From Clostridium ihumii AP5 (GTDB lineage: Bacteria > Bacillota > Clostridia > Clostridiales > Clostridiaceae), in contig NZ_CCAT010000064.1 in assembly GCF_000612845.1 (NCBI RefSeq), positions 1-64,000 on the forward strand: a stretch of 64,000 nt of DNA. Direction: 5' to 3'. Both the position numbers and the translations under genes were made by a program. Every line of letters begins with the position of its first letter. Within the stretch, counting starts at the first letter, position 1. Shown one piece after another: positions 47,676-57,107 of this stretch. Below the pieces are notes generated by a model that worked only from the letters and a program-made list of their open reading frames with translations, was not told the origin of the DNA and made no database searches.

Positions 47676-49307
47676 TTATCTAATATACTTAAGTAATTTA
47701 TTTGGTATTAAATTTGTAAGTTTTTTAGGAAGTATGTTAAGTTCTCTTTTATTAATTCCACCAAGAACCAAAATGGTAATTCCATATACAATTATAGCTA
47801 TTATTATTGATATAACTAATGATAATGCATTACCTATATACCCACCTAAAATAACCATGAAAATTTTATTTAATCCCATATAAGAATAACCGCATGCAAC
47901 TCCCATTATAATTGATGCAATTAATGGTTTTATCATAGCAACTATTACTTTTACTTTTACTTTTAAAACTCTATTTATAAGCCACTGATTAAGTATAAAC
48001 ATGACAATAAATGATGATGCTGAACTTATTATAGCACCATAAACATTTATACTTGGCATTGATACAACAAAATAATTAATAATTATTTTTACAACCATTC
48101 CAATTGCACAAAATATAGTTGCAGCTTTTACTCTTCCTAATCCTTGTAGTATAGATGTTTGAAGATATACTATACCCATTATAACTAATACAAATGAACC
48201 ATATATTAAAAAGGTTGAAATTTCTTGATCCATTTTAAGCATTCTTAGTATTGGCTTACTAAGAACTGCAAGTCCCATAGCTGAAGGCACTGCAAGTAAA
48301 TACATAAGTTTTGTAGTTGAATTTATACTGGTTTTAACTGCTTTTCTGTCTTTTGCTGCAACATAAGTTGCTATCATTGGAACAGCAGAAACAGATATAG
48401 AACTTACAAGCCCTAACGGAACATTAATAAGTGTGTTATACTGTCCATAAAATCCCCAAAGTATATTGGTTTGTGCTTTAGAATAACTTAGTGTATCCAT
48501 AAGCGTATGTTTAACCATTTTTATATCAATAATACTTCCAAGTTGTTGTATAGCAATGGCTATAGTTATTGGAATTACATACTTTATAATCTTTTTTAAT
48601 ATTTCTTCATTACTATCTCTTTTCACATTAGGATTATTTTTAATTGTCCCTAATCCTCGGCTACCTCTTTTTCTATAGTAATAAACAAAATATATTAATG
48701 CCAAAAATGCCCCTATAGTTGTTCCTACTGTACCACCAGCTACACCAATTTCTAACGAAACTTTTATAAGAAAGTATGCAAATAATAAACTAAATACAAC
48801 GTTTGCTATTTGTTCCATTACTTGAGATACACCTGTAGGAATCATATTCCCAAGTCCTTGAAAATATCCTTTATAACAACTTAAAACTGTTGTTAAAAGC
48901 ATAGTAGGTGCTATTGCCATTAATGCTATTTTTGCTTGTTCACTTTTCATAACCTTTGTAATTGGTCCTGCAAAAACTATTAAAATTATAGTTGAAATTA
49001 GTCCAATACATATAGCAAGAAGTCTTGATATCTTAAATGCCTTTACAGCATCCTTTTTATTACCAACTGATACATATTCTGCTATTATTTTTGATATTGC
49101 AACAGGAAGTCCTGCATTTGCAATCATATATATATATGCATATATTCCATAACAACTTTGATATATTCCTACACCTTCTTGACCTAATATAGCTCTTAAA
49201 AAAGGAAGGTATAAAATTGACATAATTTTGGATATAAACATACTTATACTTAATATAGCCATACCCTTAGCAGCAGATTTTGTATCAAAATTTGAACTAC
49301 TACCCAT
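47676..49307 (-). CDS. murJ: MurJ-type (YtgP-like) lipid II flippase
   Basis: A 543-residue MVF protein with about fourteen membrane helices. The N-terminal FISKIMSILYLPFLRAILGQ near 25-44 and QSCYGIYAYIYMIANAGLPVA are typical of the YtgP/MurJ branch, which moves lipid II across the membrane for peptidoglycan synthesis. A polysaccharide flippase function is the alternative. It is the third gene of an M20 amidohydrolase - pseudouridine synthase - murJ operon (12-nt gap). The neighbouring convergent gene encodes a second family member. Confidence 0.85.
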   Translation of the reverse strand: MGSSSNFDTKSAAKGMAILSISMFISKIMSILYLPFLRAILGQEGVGIYQSCYGIYAYIYMIANAGLPVAISKIIAEYVSVGNKKDAVKAFKISRLLAICIGLISTIILIVFAGPITKVMKSEQAKIALMAIAPTMLLTTVLSCYKGYFQGLGNMIPTGVSQVMEQIANVVFSLLFAYFLIKVSLEIGVAGGTVGTTIGAFLALIYFVYYYRKRGSRGLGTIKNNPNVKRDSNEEILKKIIKYVIPITIAIAIQQLGSIIDIKMVKHTLMDTLSYSKAQTNILWGFYGQYNTLINVPLGLVSSISVSAVPMIATYVAAKDRKAVKTSINSTTKLMYLLAVPSAMGLAVLSKPILRMLKMDQEISTFLIYGSFVLVIMGIVYLQTSILQGLGRVKAATIFCAIGMVVKIIINYFVVSMPSINVYGAIISSASSFIVMFILNQWLINRVLKVKVKVIVAMIKPLIASIIMGVACGYSYMGLNKIFMVILGGYIGNALSLVISIIIAIIVYGITILVLGGINKRELNILPKKLTNLIPNKLLKYIR

Positions 49308-49319
49308 GATATTCCTCCA

Positions 49320-50282
49320 CTAAAATTTAAATACATCCGTTTTTATCTTCTTTAAAATAGGTGGAAGAGATTCTGCTATTGTTTTTCCTTTTAAATAAGA
49401 TAAATTTTCTCCCGTTTCTTTAAATATTACTTTATATGCATAAAGGAACTGATAATCAAGTCCATATCTATTTATAAAGAAACTATTTAATTTTTTCTCT
49501 CCATATTTAAGATCTCCAACAATTGGATTTCCTAAGTATGATAAATGTGCTCTTAATTGGTGACTTCTTCCTGTTAAAAGCTCTAATTCTACTAGTGAAA
49601 AAGTACCACAACTTTGAATGTTTTTAACATTCATTGCTATATGTTTTGTGTTTGGTTTTGGCACATCTGATATACTTGATATATTGCTATCTTCATTTTT
49701 AGATATATATGCTTCATAATATCCTTCTTTTATTCTACCTTTTACTAGTGCAGTATAAAACTTCTCAACTTTTCTATCTCTTATCATTTCATTCATTTCT
49801 TTTAAAGCTGCAAAATTCTTACCATATATAACAATTCCTGAAGTATTTCTATCTAATCTATTGCAAGGTGCAGGAATAAATGTAACCTCTTTCTCTGGTT
49901 CATAATCACCTTTATCATAAAGATATGATAAAACATAATCTGTTAATGTTTTATCTCCATTCTTTTTATCACTATGTACTAACACTCCTGGCCATTTTTC
50001 TACCATAAGTATATTTTCATCTTCATATGTAATTTTTAACTTATTATCTATTCTTTGAAAAGTATCTTTCTTTTTCTTTTCTGCTTCTGTTTTTATTTCT
50101 CTAAATTCTATTACATCACCATCTTGTAGTGAATATTTTTCTTTAACCTTTTTACCATTAACCTTAATATCACCTTTTCTAAAAGATTTATATATTGCAC
50201 TTAATGGAACATCCTTTAAAAGCTTTCTAGCAAATTTATCACATCTCTGTCCTGCTTCATTCGGTCCTATATTTATTTTCAT
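49320..50282 (-). CDS. RluA-family pseudouridine synthase with S4 domain
   Basis: The 320-residue protein has an S4 RNA-binding domain at about 10-75 (GQRCDKFARKLLKDV, GDIKVNGKKVKEKY) and a RluA/RluC/RluD catalytic domain with the motif CNRLDRNTSGIVIYGKN holding the catalytic Asp. It converts uridines in rRNA (probably 23S) to pseudouridine; the exact site cannot be told from sequence. AGGAGG lies upstream. It starts 34 nt after the M20 gene and ends 12 nt before murJ. Confidence 0.93.
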   Translation of the reverse strand: MKINIGPNEAGQRCDKFARKLLKDVPLSAIYKSFRKGDIKVNGKKVKEKYSLQDGDVIEFREIKTEAEKKKKDTFQRIDNKLKITYEDENILMVEKWPGVLVHSDKKNGDKTLTDYVLSYLYDKGDYEPEKEVTFIPAPCNRLDRNTSGIVIYGKNFAALKEMNEMIRDRKVEKFYTALVKGRIKEGYYEAYISKNEDSNISSISDVPKPNTKHIAMNVKNIQSCGTFSLVELELLTGRSHQLRAHLSYLGNPIVGDLKYGEKKLNSFFINRYGLDYQFLYAYKVIFKETGENLSYLKGKTIAESLPPILKKIKTDVFKF

Positions 50283-50316
50283 ATTTTTTCCTCCTGTAAT
50301 ATCTATTTTAAATTTA

Positions 50317-51489
50317 TTACTTATTTAAAAAATCAATAGCCATAGCTACTTGTAACTTTACACCTATAGATAAACACTCTTCATCTATATCAAATAAACT
50401 ACTATGAGCAGGATTAACTATATTTTTTTCTTCATTTCTACATCCTAACCAGTAAAATATTGAAGGAACCTTTCGTGAAAAATATGAAAAACTTTCAACT
50501 CCCATAGTTGGATTATCTATAATTTTAACATTTTTCTCACCTAAAATTCTTTTTGAAGATTTTTCAAATTCATAGTAAATATCATCATCATTTATAACAC
50601 ATGGATAACCATCATTTACTTCAATCTCACATTCTCCACCTTTTATATTTACTATACCCTCTATAACATTTTTAAATCTTCTAGTTATATATTCTCTTTC
50701 ATCAGGATTTACAGTTCTTATCATTCCTTCTAAAACAACTTCATCTGCTATTGCATTTTGTGCCATTCCACCATTAATTTTTCCAACTGTAATTACAGCT
50801 GGTGAAGTTGGCGAAATTTCTCTACTAACTAAAGTTTGAAGCATAAGTATTGCTTCACTAGCTATAACAATCGCATCTATACCTCTATGCGGACTTGCTC
50901 CATGTGATCCCTTACCTCTAATTATAACTTTAAATGGATTAGATGATGCATAAACCACACCTCTTTTTATGCCTATTTTTCCACATGGAATCTCTTCATT
51001 TACATGAAGTCCTATCATAGCATCAACCTTAGGATTATCTAGAACTCCATCATCTATCATTGCTTTTGATCCACCGCTTGTTTCTTCTGCTGGTTCAAAA
51101 ATAATTTTAACTGTTCCACTAAATTCTTCTTTTAAATCATTTAAAACTTTTGCTGCTCCTAATGCTATAGTCATATGAGCATCATGTCCACAAGCATGCA
51201 TTTTTCCTATACTTTGAGACTTATATGTACAATTTTTTTTATCTGTAATGGATAATGCATCCATATCAGTTCTTATTCCAATAGTCTTACCTTCATTTTT
51301 GCCCTTAATTTCAGCAACTAAACCACTTCTGCCAATTTCTTTATACGAAATATTTTCCTTATCTAGAAAAACTTTTATCTTACTAATTGTTTTAGGAAGC
51401 TCAAAATCAAGCTCTGGACTTTTATGGAATTCTCTTCTTAATTCTATTAATTCCGGTTGTAAATTATTTATATTGTTTATAAAGTCCAT
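50317..51489 (-). CDS. M20 family amidohydrolase / deacetylase
   Basis: A 390-residue metal-dependent amidohydrolase of the M20D group (hippurate hydrolase, N-acyl-amino-acid deacylase, or N-acetyldiaminopimelate deacetylase-like). It has GIRTDMDALSI with a metal Asp, ACGHDAHMTIALGAAKVL with metal Cys/His, EPAEETSGGSKAMI with the catalytic Glu, GLHVNEE, and HSSLFDID near the end. No signal peptide, so it is cytosolic. AGAAGGG lies upstream. It is first of the M20-Rlu-murJ operon. The substrate is undetermined. Confidence 0.9.
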   Translation of the reverse strand: MDFINNINNLQPELIELRREFHKSPELDFELPKTISKIKVFLDKENISYKEIGRSGLVAEIKGKNEGKTIGIRTDMDALSITDKKNCTYKSQSIGKMHACGHDAHMTIALGAAKVLNDLKEEFSGTVKIIFEPAEETSGGSKAMIDDGVLDNPKVDAMIGLHVNEEIPCGKIGIKRGVVYASSNPFKVIIRGKGSHGASPHRGIDAIVIASEAILMLQTLVSREISPTSPAVITVGKINGGMAQNAIADEVVLEGMIRTVNPDEREYITRRFKNVIEGIVNIKGGECEIEVNDGYPCVINDDDIYYEFEKSSKRILGEKNVKIIDNPTMGVESFSYFSRKVPSIFYWLGCRNEEKNIVNPAHSSLFDIDEECLSIGVKLQVAMAIDFLNK

Positions 51490-51666
51490 ATTATATCTTT
51501 TCCCTTCTATATTAAACTTATCTATCTAATAAATTCTATAGATACTATTTTCTTTATATATACTAAAACACTAAAAAAAATAATAGACAATAAGCCTATT
51601 ACATTTTTAAATATTTTTAAACTTAATATTGATTATATAACATTATTTATAATACTTCAAGAAATA

Positions 51667-51697
51667 GCAAAAAAACAGGATTTTCATCCTGCTTTTT
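51667..51697 (-). terminator. terminator of pncB
   Basis: On the minus strand AAAAGCAGGA pairs with TCCTGTTTTT (one G-T), 6-nt loop, then a T run. It overlaps the pncB stop codon. Confidence 0.85.
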
Positions 51698-53174
51698 AAT
51701 CTCCATATTCACTTGAATATCTATATAATAAATTTTCTTTTAATTTCCAAAGTTTAGTTGATAAATCAACATAATAATGATGTGGATTTTGAAGTCTTAA
51801 AACTTCTGGCCAAAGTTTCTTTTGCTCTTGTTTTGCATATTCTCTAATTTCCATAACTGAAGGACTATTATACACTTTTTCACCTTTTTCAAAAACTTTA
51901 ACCATTAATTCTTTAACATAATAATTTTTTATTTTCTTTCTTTTCCAAGTAAAAGTAGGATCGAATATTTCTAGTGTTTCATTTTCATCAATGATTTCAT
52001 CATTTGTACATATTAAATCTGCAATAGCTTTATCTGTATGTTTATCAAATATTCTATATATCTTTTTAAAACTTGGATTTGTTATCTTTTCTATGTTTTC
52101 ACTTATCTTTATCTTTGGTATTATTTCTCCATTTTTTTCTACAGCTACTAACTTATATACTCCACCAAATACAGGCTCACTTTTTGCTGTTATAAGTCTT
52201 TCACCAACACCAAAACTATCAATAGGTGCACCACTTTCTAATACAGATGTTATTATAGATTCATCTAGTGAATTAGATATAGTAATTTTCACATCTTCAT
52301 AACCTGCATCATCTAGCATTTTTCTAACTTCTTTAGTAAGGTATGTTATGTCACCACTATCAATTCTAACTGCTTTTGGTCTTCTTCCCATAGGTTTTAA
52401 AACATTCTCAAATACTTTTATAGCATTAGGTACTCCTGATTTTAATACGTTATATGTATCTATTAAAAGCACTGTATTATCTGGATAAGTTTCTGCCCAT
52501 GCTTTAAATGCTTCATATTCAGAATCAAATAATTGAACCCAAGAATGTGCCATAGTTCCAATTGCGGGTACATTAAACATTTCTTCTGCTATAGTACATG
52601 CAGTTGATGAACACCCTCCTATAATTGCAGCTCTTGCTCCATATATAGCTCCATCATATCCTTGTGCCCTTCTAGATCCAAATTCCATAACTGGTCTTCC
52701 TTTAGCAGCTTCGCATATTCTAGCAGCTTTTGTAGCTATTAATGTTTGATGATTTATAGTAAGTAACATCATTGTTTCGATGAACTGTGCTTGCATTATG
52801 GGCCCTTTTACAGTAACTAATGGTTCCCCTGGGAAAACTGGTGTACCTTCTGGAATTGCCCAAACATCGCAGCAAAACTTAAAATCTTCTAAATATTTAA
52901 GAAATTTATCATCAAACATATTTTTAGCTCTTAAGTAATCTATGTCATCTTTTGTAAACTTTAGACTACTTAAAAATTCAATAGCCTGCTCTACTCCAGA
53001 CATTATACAATATCCACCACCATCTGGAATTTTTCTGAAAAACATATCAAAATAAGCGATAGTATCTTGCACATTATTATTTAAATATCCATTTATCATA
53101 GTTAATTCATAAAAATCTACTAACATTGTTAAGTTTCTATGATTTTTAACATTAAAACTTTCTAAAGTACTCAT
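51696..53174 (-). CDS. pncB: nicotinate phosphoribosyltransferase
   Basis: PncB makes nicotinate mononucleotide from nicotinate and PRPP, salvaging NAD. The 492-residue protein has DFYELTMINGYL near 21-32, MEFGSRRAQGYDGAIYGARA with the family's signature, the conserved GTMAHSW with the phosphorylatable His, and VRIDSGD plus FGVGERL in the phosphate-binding region. The length is normal for the long Firmicutes form. GGGG lies upstream. It is a single gene with a terminator. Confidence 0.96.
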   Translation of the reverse strand: MSTLESFNVKNHRNLTMLVDFYELTMINGYLNNNVQDTIAYFDMFFRKIPDGGGYCIMSGVEQAIEFLSSLKFTKDDIDYLRAKNMFDDKFLKYLEDFKFCCDVWAIPEGTPVFPGEPLVTVKGPIMQAQFIETMMLLTINHQTLIATKAARICEAAKGRPVMEFGSRRAQGYDGAIYGARAAIIGGCSSTACTIAEEMFNVPAIGTMAHSWVQLFDSEYEAFKAWAETYPDNTVLLIDTYNVLKSGVPNAIKVFENVLKPMGRRPKAVRIDSGDITYLTKEVRKMLDDAGYEDVKITISNSLDESIITSVLESGAPIDSFGVGERLITAKSEPVFGGVYKLVAVEKNGEIIPKIKISENIEKITNPSFKKIYRIFDKHTDKAIADLICTNDEIIDENETLEIFDPTFTWKRKKIKNYYVKELMVKVFEKGEKVYNSPSVMEIREYAKQEQKKLWPEVLRLQNPHHYYVDLSTKLWKLKENLLYRYSSEYGD

Positions 53175-53290
53175 TTTTTATCCCCTTACTGTTTTATAAA
53201 TTCTGTGTTATATTATAACATATTAGATACTCATAATCTATATGTTATATAATATATACATTACTTCATAAATATAATCAAGGAGGAATT

Positions 53291-55282
53291 ATGTATACAG
53301 AATATAAAAATCTTGACAATGAAAAAATAAACGCAATTTTACATGATTCTGGAAATATTTTAGTTAGTGCCGGTCCTGGTAGTGGTAAAACTACTGTTAT
53401 AGTTCATAAAGTATATCACTTAATTAAATATAAAAAAGTCAATCCTCAAAATATAGTAGTAATAACATTCACTAAAGCCGCTGCTGATAATATGCGTGAA
53501 AAATTTAAATATATATATAAAGATAGTCGCATTCCATTTTTCGGAACTTTTCATGGTCTCTTTTATAAAATTCTAATTAATTATTATGGTGAAATTAAAC
53601 TTATAAATTCTACAGAGACTTTTAAATTAGTAAGAAGTTTTTTATCTTCTTACATGGATGAGGTAAGTGATGAAAAAGTAAAAGAATACATAAACAATAT
53701 ATCTTTATATAAAACAAGTGGACTTAATATTTCCGATTTTGAAACCAAGCTAGATAAAGATTTATTTAAAAATACATTTGAAATATATGAGAGCTATAAA
53801 AAAGAAAAAGGATTATATGATTTTGATGATTTACAAATAATGTGCCGTCAATTATTTATAAAAAATCCAAAACTTTTAAATGGTTATCGTGAGCTTTTTA
53901 AATATATTTTAGTAGATGAATTTCAAGATTGCGATGAAATTCAAATAGATATTTTAAAAATGCTTAATTATAATAATTCAGTGTTTGCAGTAGGTGATGA
54001 AGATCAATGTATCTACTCATTTAGGGGATCAAAACCTCATTATATGGTGGACTTTGAAAATACTTTTTCTAATTCTGAAATATTATATTTATCTCAAAAT
54101 TATAGATGTTCAAAAAACATAGTAGAAATCTCCATGGATTTAATAAAAAACAATAAATTAAGAAGAGATAAAAATATAATCTCTCAAAAAAGTAATGATG
54201 GAGATATTCGTGTATTAAAACTAATGGATGATACATCTGAGAGTAAATATATAGCTAATCATATAGAAAAAGCTATAGCTTCAAATACATATACATATAA
54301 TGATTTTGCAATTTTATATAGAACTAATATTGAAAGTCGTAGAGTAATTGATGTCTTTATAAAAAGATCTATTCCTTTTAAACTTTTAGATAAAGAATAT
54401 AATTTTTTCAACCATTTTATTTGCAAAGATATAATTTCATATCTTAAACTTAGTTTAGATCTAAAATCTAAAGAAGACTTTATTCGTATAATAAATAAGC
54501 CTTTTAGATATATAAGTAAAAATGCTATAGAAAAAATTAAAAATTCTATAATTGAGATAGATTGTTTTGAATCACTAAAAGATATGGATAATATTAGAAG
54601 TTTCCAAATGAAAAGTTTAGATGATTTAAGAAATGATATAGCTTATTTAAATAAAATGTCATTAAATTCCGCTATAGCTTTTATTATACAATCACTAGGT
54701 TACTATGATTATCTTATCGAGTATTCACAAAAATTTAAAATAGATATTAAAGATTTTGAAGGTATTTTGGAAGAATTTAAATCTGTTGCATTTGAACATA
54801 AAACAATAATTTCATTTCTATCATATATAGATGAATATGATAATTATTTAAATAATAACAATAGTAATAAAGATGGTGTAATATTAAGTACCATTCATGG
54901 TGTTAAAGGTATGGAATTTAATACTGTATTTATAATTAACTTAGTTCAAGGTTATTTACCTCATGAAAATAATATAGATGAGAACTTAGAAGAAGAAAGA
55001 AGACTTATGTATGTTGGAATCACCAGATCTATTGAAAATTTATTTCTTTTAATTCCGTCTAAAGTTCAAAATAAATCTTATAAGCCATCTCAATTTATAA
55101 ATGAATGCAATTACAAATTAAAACTTCCATTTAAAGTTAATGATGTTGTACGATATCAAGGAAAAGATGCTGCTACTATAACTTATATAGATGAAAATAT
55201 TATAGAATTAAAATTTAAAAATGAAACAAAAAAATTTGACTTATCAGTTTTATTAAACTCTAATCTAATAGAAAAACTATAG
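53291..55282 (+). CDS. UvrD/PcrA-like superfamily I DNA helicase
   Basis: This 663-residue 3'-5' helicase has Walker A AGPGSGKTT at 27-35, FTKAAADNM, motif II LVDEFQDC, motif III GDEDQCIYSFRG, motif IV QNYRCSKNIV, motif V STIHGVKGMEF and motif VI EERRLMYVGITRS. A C-terminal tail of about 40 residues (VVRYQGKDAATITYI, small beta strands) resembles the PcrA Tudor-like domain that binds RNA polymerase. It is somewhat shorter than PcrA (about 730), so it may be a second UvrD-like helicase. AAGGAGG precedes the ATG. It is a single gene. Confidence 0.9.
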   Translation: MYTEYKNLDNEKINAILHDSGNILVSAGPGSGKTTVIVHKVYHLIKYKKVNPQNIVVITFTKAAADNMREKFKYIYKDSRIPFFGTFHGLFYKILINYYGEIKLINSTETFKLVRSFLSSYMDEVSDEKVKEYINNISLYKTSGLNISDFETKLDKDLFKNTFEIYESYKKEKGLYDFDDLQIMCRQLFIKNPKLLNGYRELFKYILVDEFQDCDEIQIDILKMLNYNNSVFAVGDEDQCIYSFRGSKPHYMVDFENTFSNSEILYLSQNYRCSKNIVEISMDLIKNNKLRRDKNIISQKSNDGDIRVLKLMDDTSESKYIANHIEKAIASNTYTYNDFAILYRTNIESRRVIDVFIKRSIPFKLLDKEYNFFNHFICKDIISYLKLSLDLKSKEDFIRIINKPFRYISKNAIEKIKNSIIEIDCFESLKDMDNIRSFQMKSLDDLRNDIAYLNKMSLNSAIAFIIQSLGYYDYLIEYSQKFKIDIKDFEGILEEFKSVAFEHKTIISFLSYIDEYDNYLNNNNSNKDGVILSTIHGVKGMEFNTVFIINLVQGYLPHENNIDENLEEERRLMYVGITRSIENLFLLIPSKVQNKSYKPSQFINECNYKLKLPFKVNDVVRYQGKDAATITYIDENIIELKFKNETKKFDLSVLLNSNLIEKL

Positions 55283-55316
55283 GGATCTCCATTTAAACAC
55301 CCTATAGTTTTTCTAT
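55272..55316. terminator. bidirectional terminator after the helicase gene
   Basis: AAAAACTATAGGG (55272-55284) pairs perfectly with CCCTATAGTTTTT (55300-55312). It overlaps the helicase stop codon and ends 3 bp before the exonuclease stop. Confidence 0.88.
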
Positions 55317-55318
55317 AT

Positions 55319-56332
55319 TTAAGCCTCATATTTTAAATCCTCTTTTTTAATGAAATCCACAACCAAATTATTTAAATTCATAGCATCATCTAATGCATTA
55401 TGTAAATCTCCCTTAAATTCTATATTACAAAATTTCAATGCATTAACAAGTCCTATTGCACTTTTACTATGTACATTGCTACAGAATTCACATTGAAAAT
55501 CTACATAATTTTTAATCATCTCATTAACTATTTTTACTTTATTTTTATTAATTAAATTATCACTTTCTAGCACCTTTATATCAGCCATTCCCCAGCTTAC
55601 ATAAATAGATTTAGAATCCCCTACCCATTCAGAAAATTTTTTCATAACACTATTAAAACTTTTTGCATTATCAATTTCATCTTGATTTATATTAGTAAGT
55701 TCCACTATTTTCTCTTGTAATATATAGCTAATTTTAGGCTTTATTAAAGAGTAAAATGTTTCAACCTTTCCAGTTATACGACTATATTTTACTGCTCCGA
55801 TAGATATAGTTTCATTTATATTTCTATCATCTAAAGAGGCATAGTTCATTTCTAAATCAAAAGAAATTATATTATTACAATCATCATCTAAACCTTGTAA
55901 AGTTTTTGAAACAGTTCCATTGTTTTTCTTTTGATTTATTTTCTTAACCTTCTTATTTTGTGGTTTATTATATATTATTTTCCAATTACTATGACTAATA
56001 AATATCTCTTTTGATTTCTGGTATGAATAATACTTCTTATTACTAATATCTTTAAAGTTTTTTAAATCTTTTACTATATATTCATTTTTAACTATTATAG
56101 TTATATTATGATTTTTAGTAATATTATTAGTCATATGTAACTCTTCTAAAAATGAGATTATTAAGGCGAAAATTTTCTGCCTACTTTCTTTTATATTGAT
56201 ACACTTTATACTATAGTTACTTTTAAATATTACCTTACTATCTTTTTCTAAATATATATGTACTAAGTTCTCTTTTTTAAATTTATTATATTTTTCCTTA
56301 TAATAACATATAAAATTCATTTTCTCATTCAT
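55319..56332 (-). CDS. DEDDh 3'-5' exonuclease with an unknown N-terminal domain
   Basis: The 337-residue protein has a C-terminal DnaQ/KapD-like exonuclease: FDLEM with Asp159 and Glu161, VSWGMADIKVLE with the third Asp, and HNALDDA with the His and final Asp near residue 315. This group degrades DNA or RNA ends; KapD of Bacillus affects sporulation. Residues 1-125 are a separate, Lys/Tyr/Ile-rich domain that I cannot name; residues 126-155 are a basic linker. I chose the ATG at 56332 with GGTGA upstream; an earlier ATG has no site. Confidence 0.85.
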   Translation of the reverse strand: MNEKMNFICYYKEKYNKFKKENLVHIYLEKDSKVIFKSNYSIKCINIKESRQKIFALIISFLEELHMTNNITKNHNITIIVKNEYIVKDLKNFKDISNKKYYSYQKSKEIFISHSNWKIIYNKPQNKKVKKINQKKNNGTVSKTLQGLDDDCNNIISFDLEMNYASLDDRNINETISIGAVKYSRITGKVETFYSLIKPKISYILQEKIVELTNINQDEIDNAKSFNSVMKKFSEWVGDSKSIYVSWGMADIKVLESDNLINKNKVKIVNEMIKNYVDFQCEFCSNVHSKSAIGLVNALKFCNIEFKGDLHNALDDAMNLNNLVVDFIKKEDLKYEA

Positions 56333-56344
56333 TTTTATCACCAT

Positions 56345-56657
56345 TGTTTTAATTCATTTATACTTAGTTGTTTTGCCCTTAGATTATAGCAATAATTTTT
56401 TATTATTACAAATTTAATTATATAAAATCTAAAAAGTTATATTAAGTATTATGGTTACATACTTAATATAACTTTTCATTTCGTAATCTCACAATATAAT
56501 TAATCTATAGTAATATTGGTAACAACTTATCATTAATAATACTATTAATTTTAAATACTTTTCAAAGCATGTCCTAACTTTTATAGCATTGTAATTTTAA
56601 ATATATTTTCATAATATTTGCTCTAATTATTTAATACAAGTCTTTTAACTATATATA
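56345..56657. other. gap with a perfect hairpin
   Basis: No ORF is seen. AAAAGTTATATTAAGTA (56432-56448) pairs perfectly with TACTTAATATAACTTTT (56460-56476), 11-nt loop. On the minus strand it ends in TTTTTAGATTT, so it is probably a late terminator for the Cys-rich gene 180 nt upstream, or for a small transcript in between. Confidence 0.55.
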
Positions 56658-56912
56658 TTATAGATTTTCTATTCTTTTCTCAGATTTATTGTATATACTT
56701 TTAATATAATCATCACTATAAAGTATACTTATAGGTGATGTTTTATCTTCTTTATACGCTTCATAATCACAAAGATGTTTACATAATCTTTTGGTTCTCT
56801 TCACTTCTAGAAAAGGACACTTTTTCCCGTTTTCTTCCCAGTTATAAAATTCACACTCCTTAAAACATTCAACATCTTCATCGATAGTGCTTAGTAATGG
56901 ACACTTAGTCAT
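56658..56912 (-). CDS. small Cys-rich protein of unknown function
   Basis: I do not recognise this 84-residue protein. It has eight Cys: CPLL near the start, ECFKECEFY, KKCPFLEV and RLCKHLCDYE, spaced in pairs, then a charged tail without Cys. The spacing suggests metal binding (zinc or an iron-sulfur cluster) in the first 50 residues. It has no signal peptide. GGGGTGAGGTGATTA upstream of the ATG gives strong initiation. It is single; the neighbours (exonuclease, LUD protein) do not point to a role. Confidence 0.7.
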   Translation of the reverse strand: MTKCPLLSTIDEDVECFKECEFYNWEENGKKCPFLEVKRTKRLCKHLCDYEAYKEDKTSPISILYSDDYIKSIYNKSEKRIENL

Positions 56913-57066
56913 AATTAATCACCTCACCCCAAGTCATTTAACCTATCAATAAATATTATAATTCAAAATCACTATAATATAAAGTATTTTCTGAAAATTT
57001 AAATGTTTTTTATAATAATTTTACACATCTTTTAGTATGTATTCATATTTGCTCAATAAAATTCAA

Positions 57067-57093
57067 AAAAAATAGACCTTAAGGCCTATTTTT
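57067..57093 (-). terminator. terminator of the LUD gene
   Basis: On the minus strand AAAAATAGGCC pairs with GGTCTATTTTT (one G-T) around TTAA, followed by a T run. Confidence 0.85.
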
Positions 57094-57107
57094 ATATCAT
57101 TAATTTA

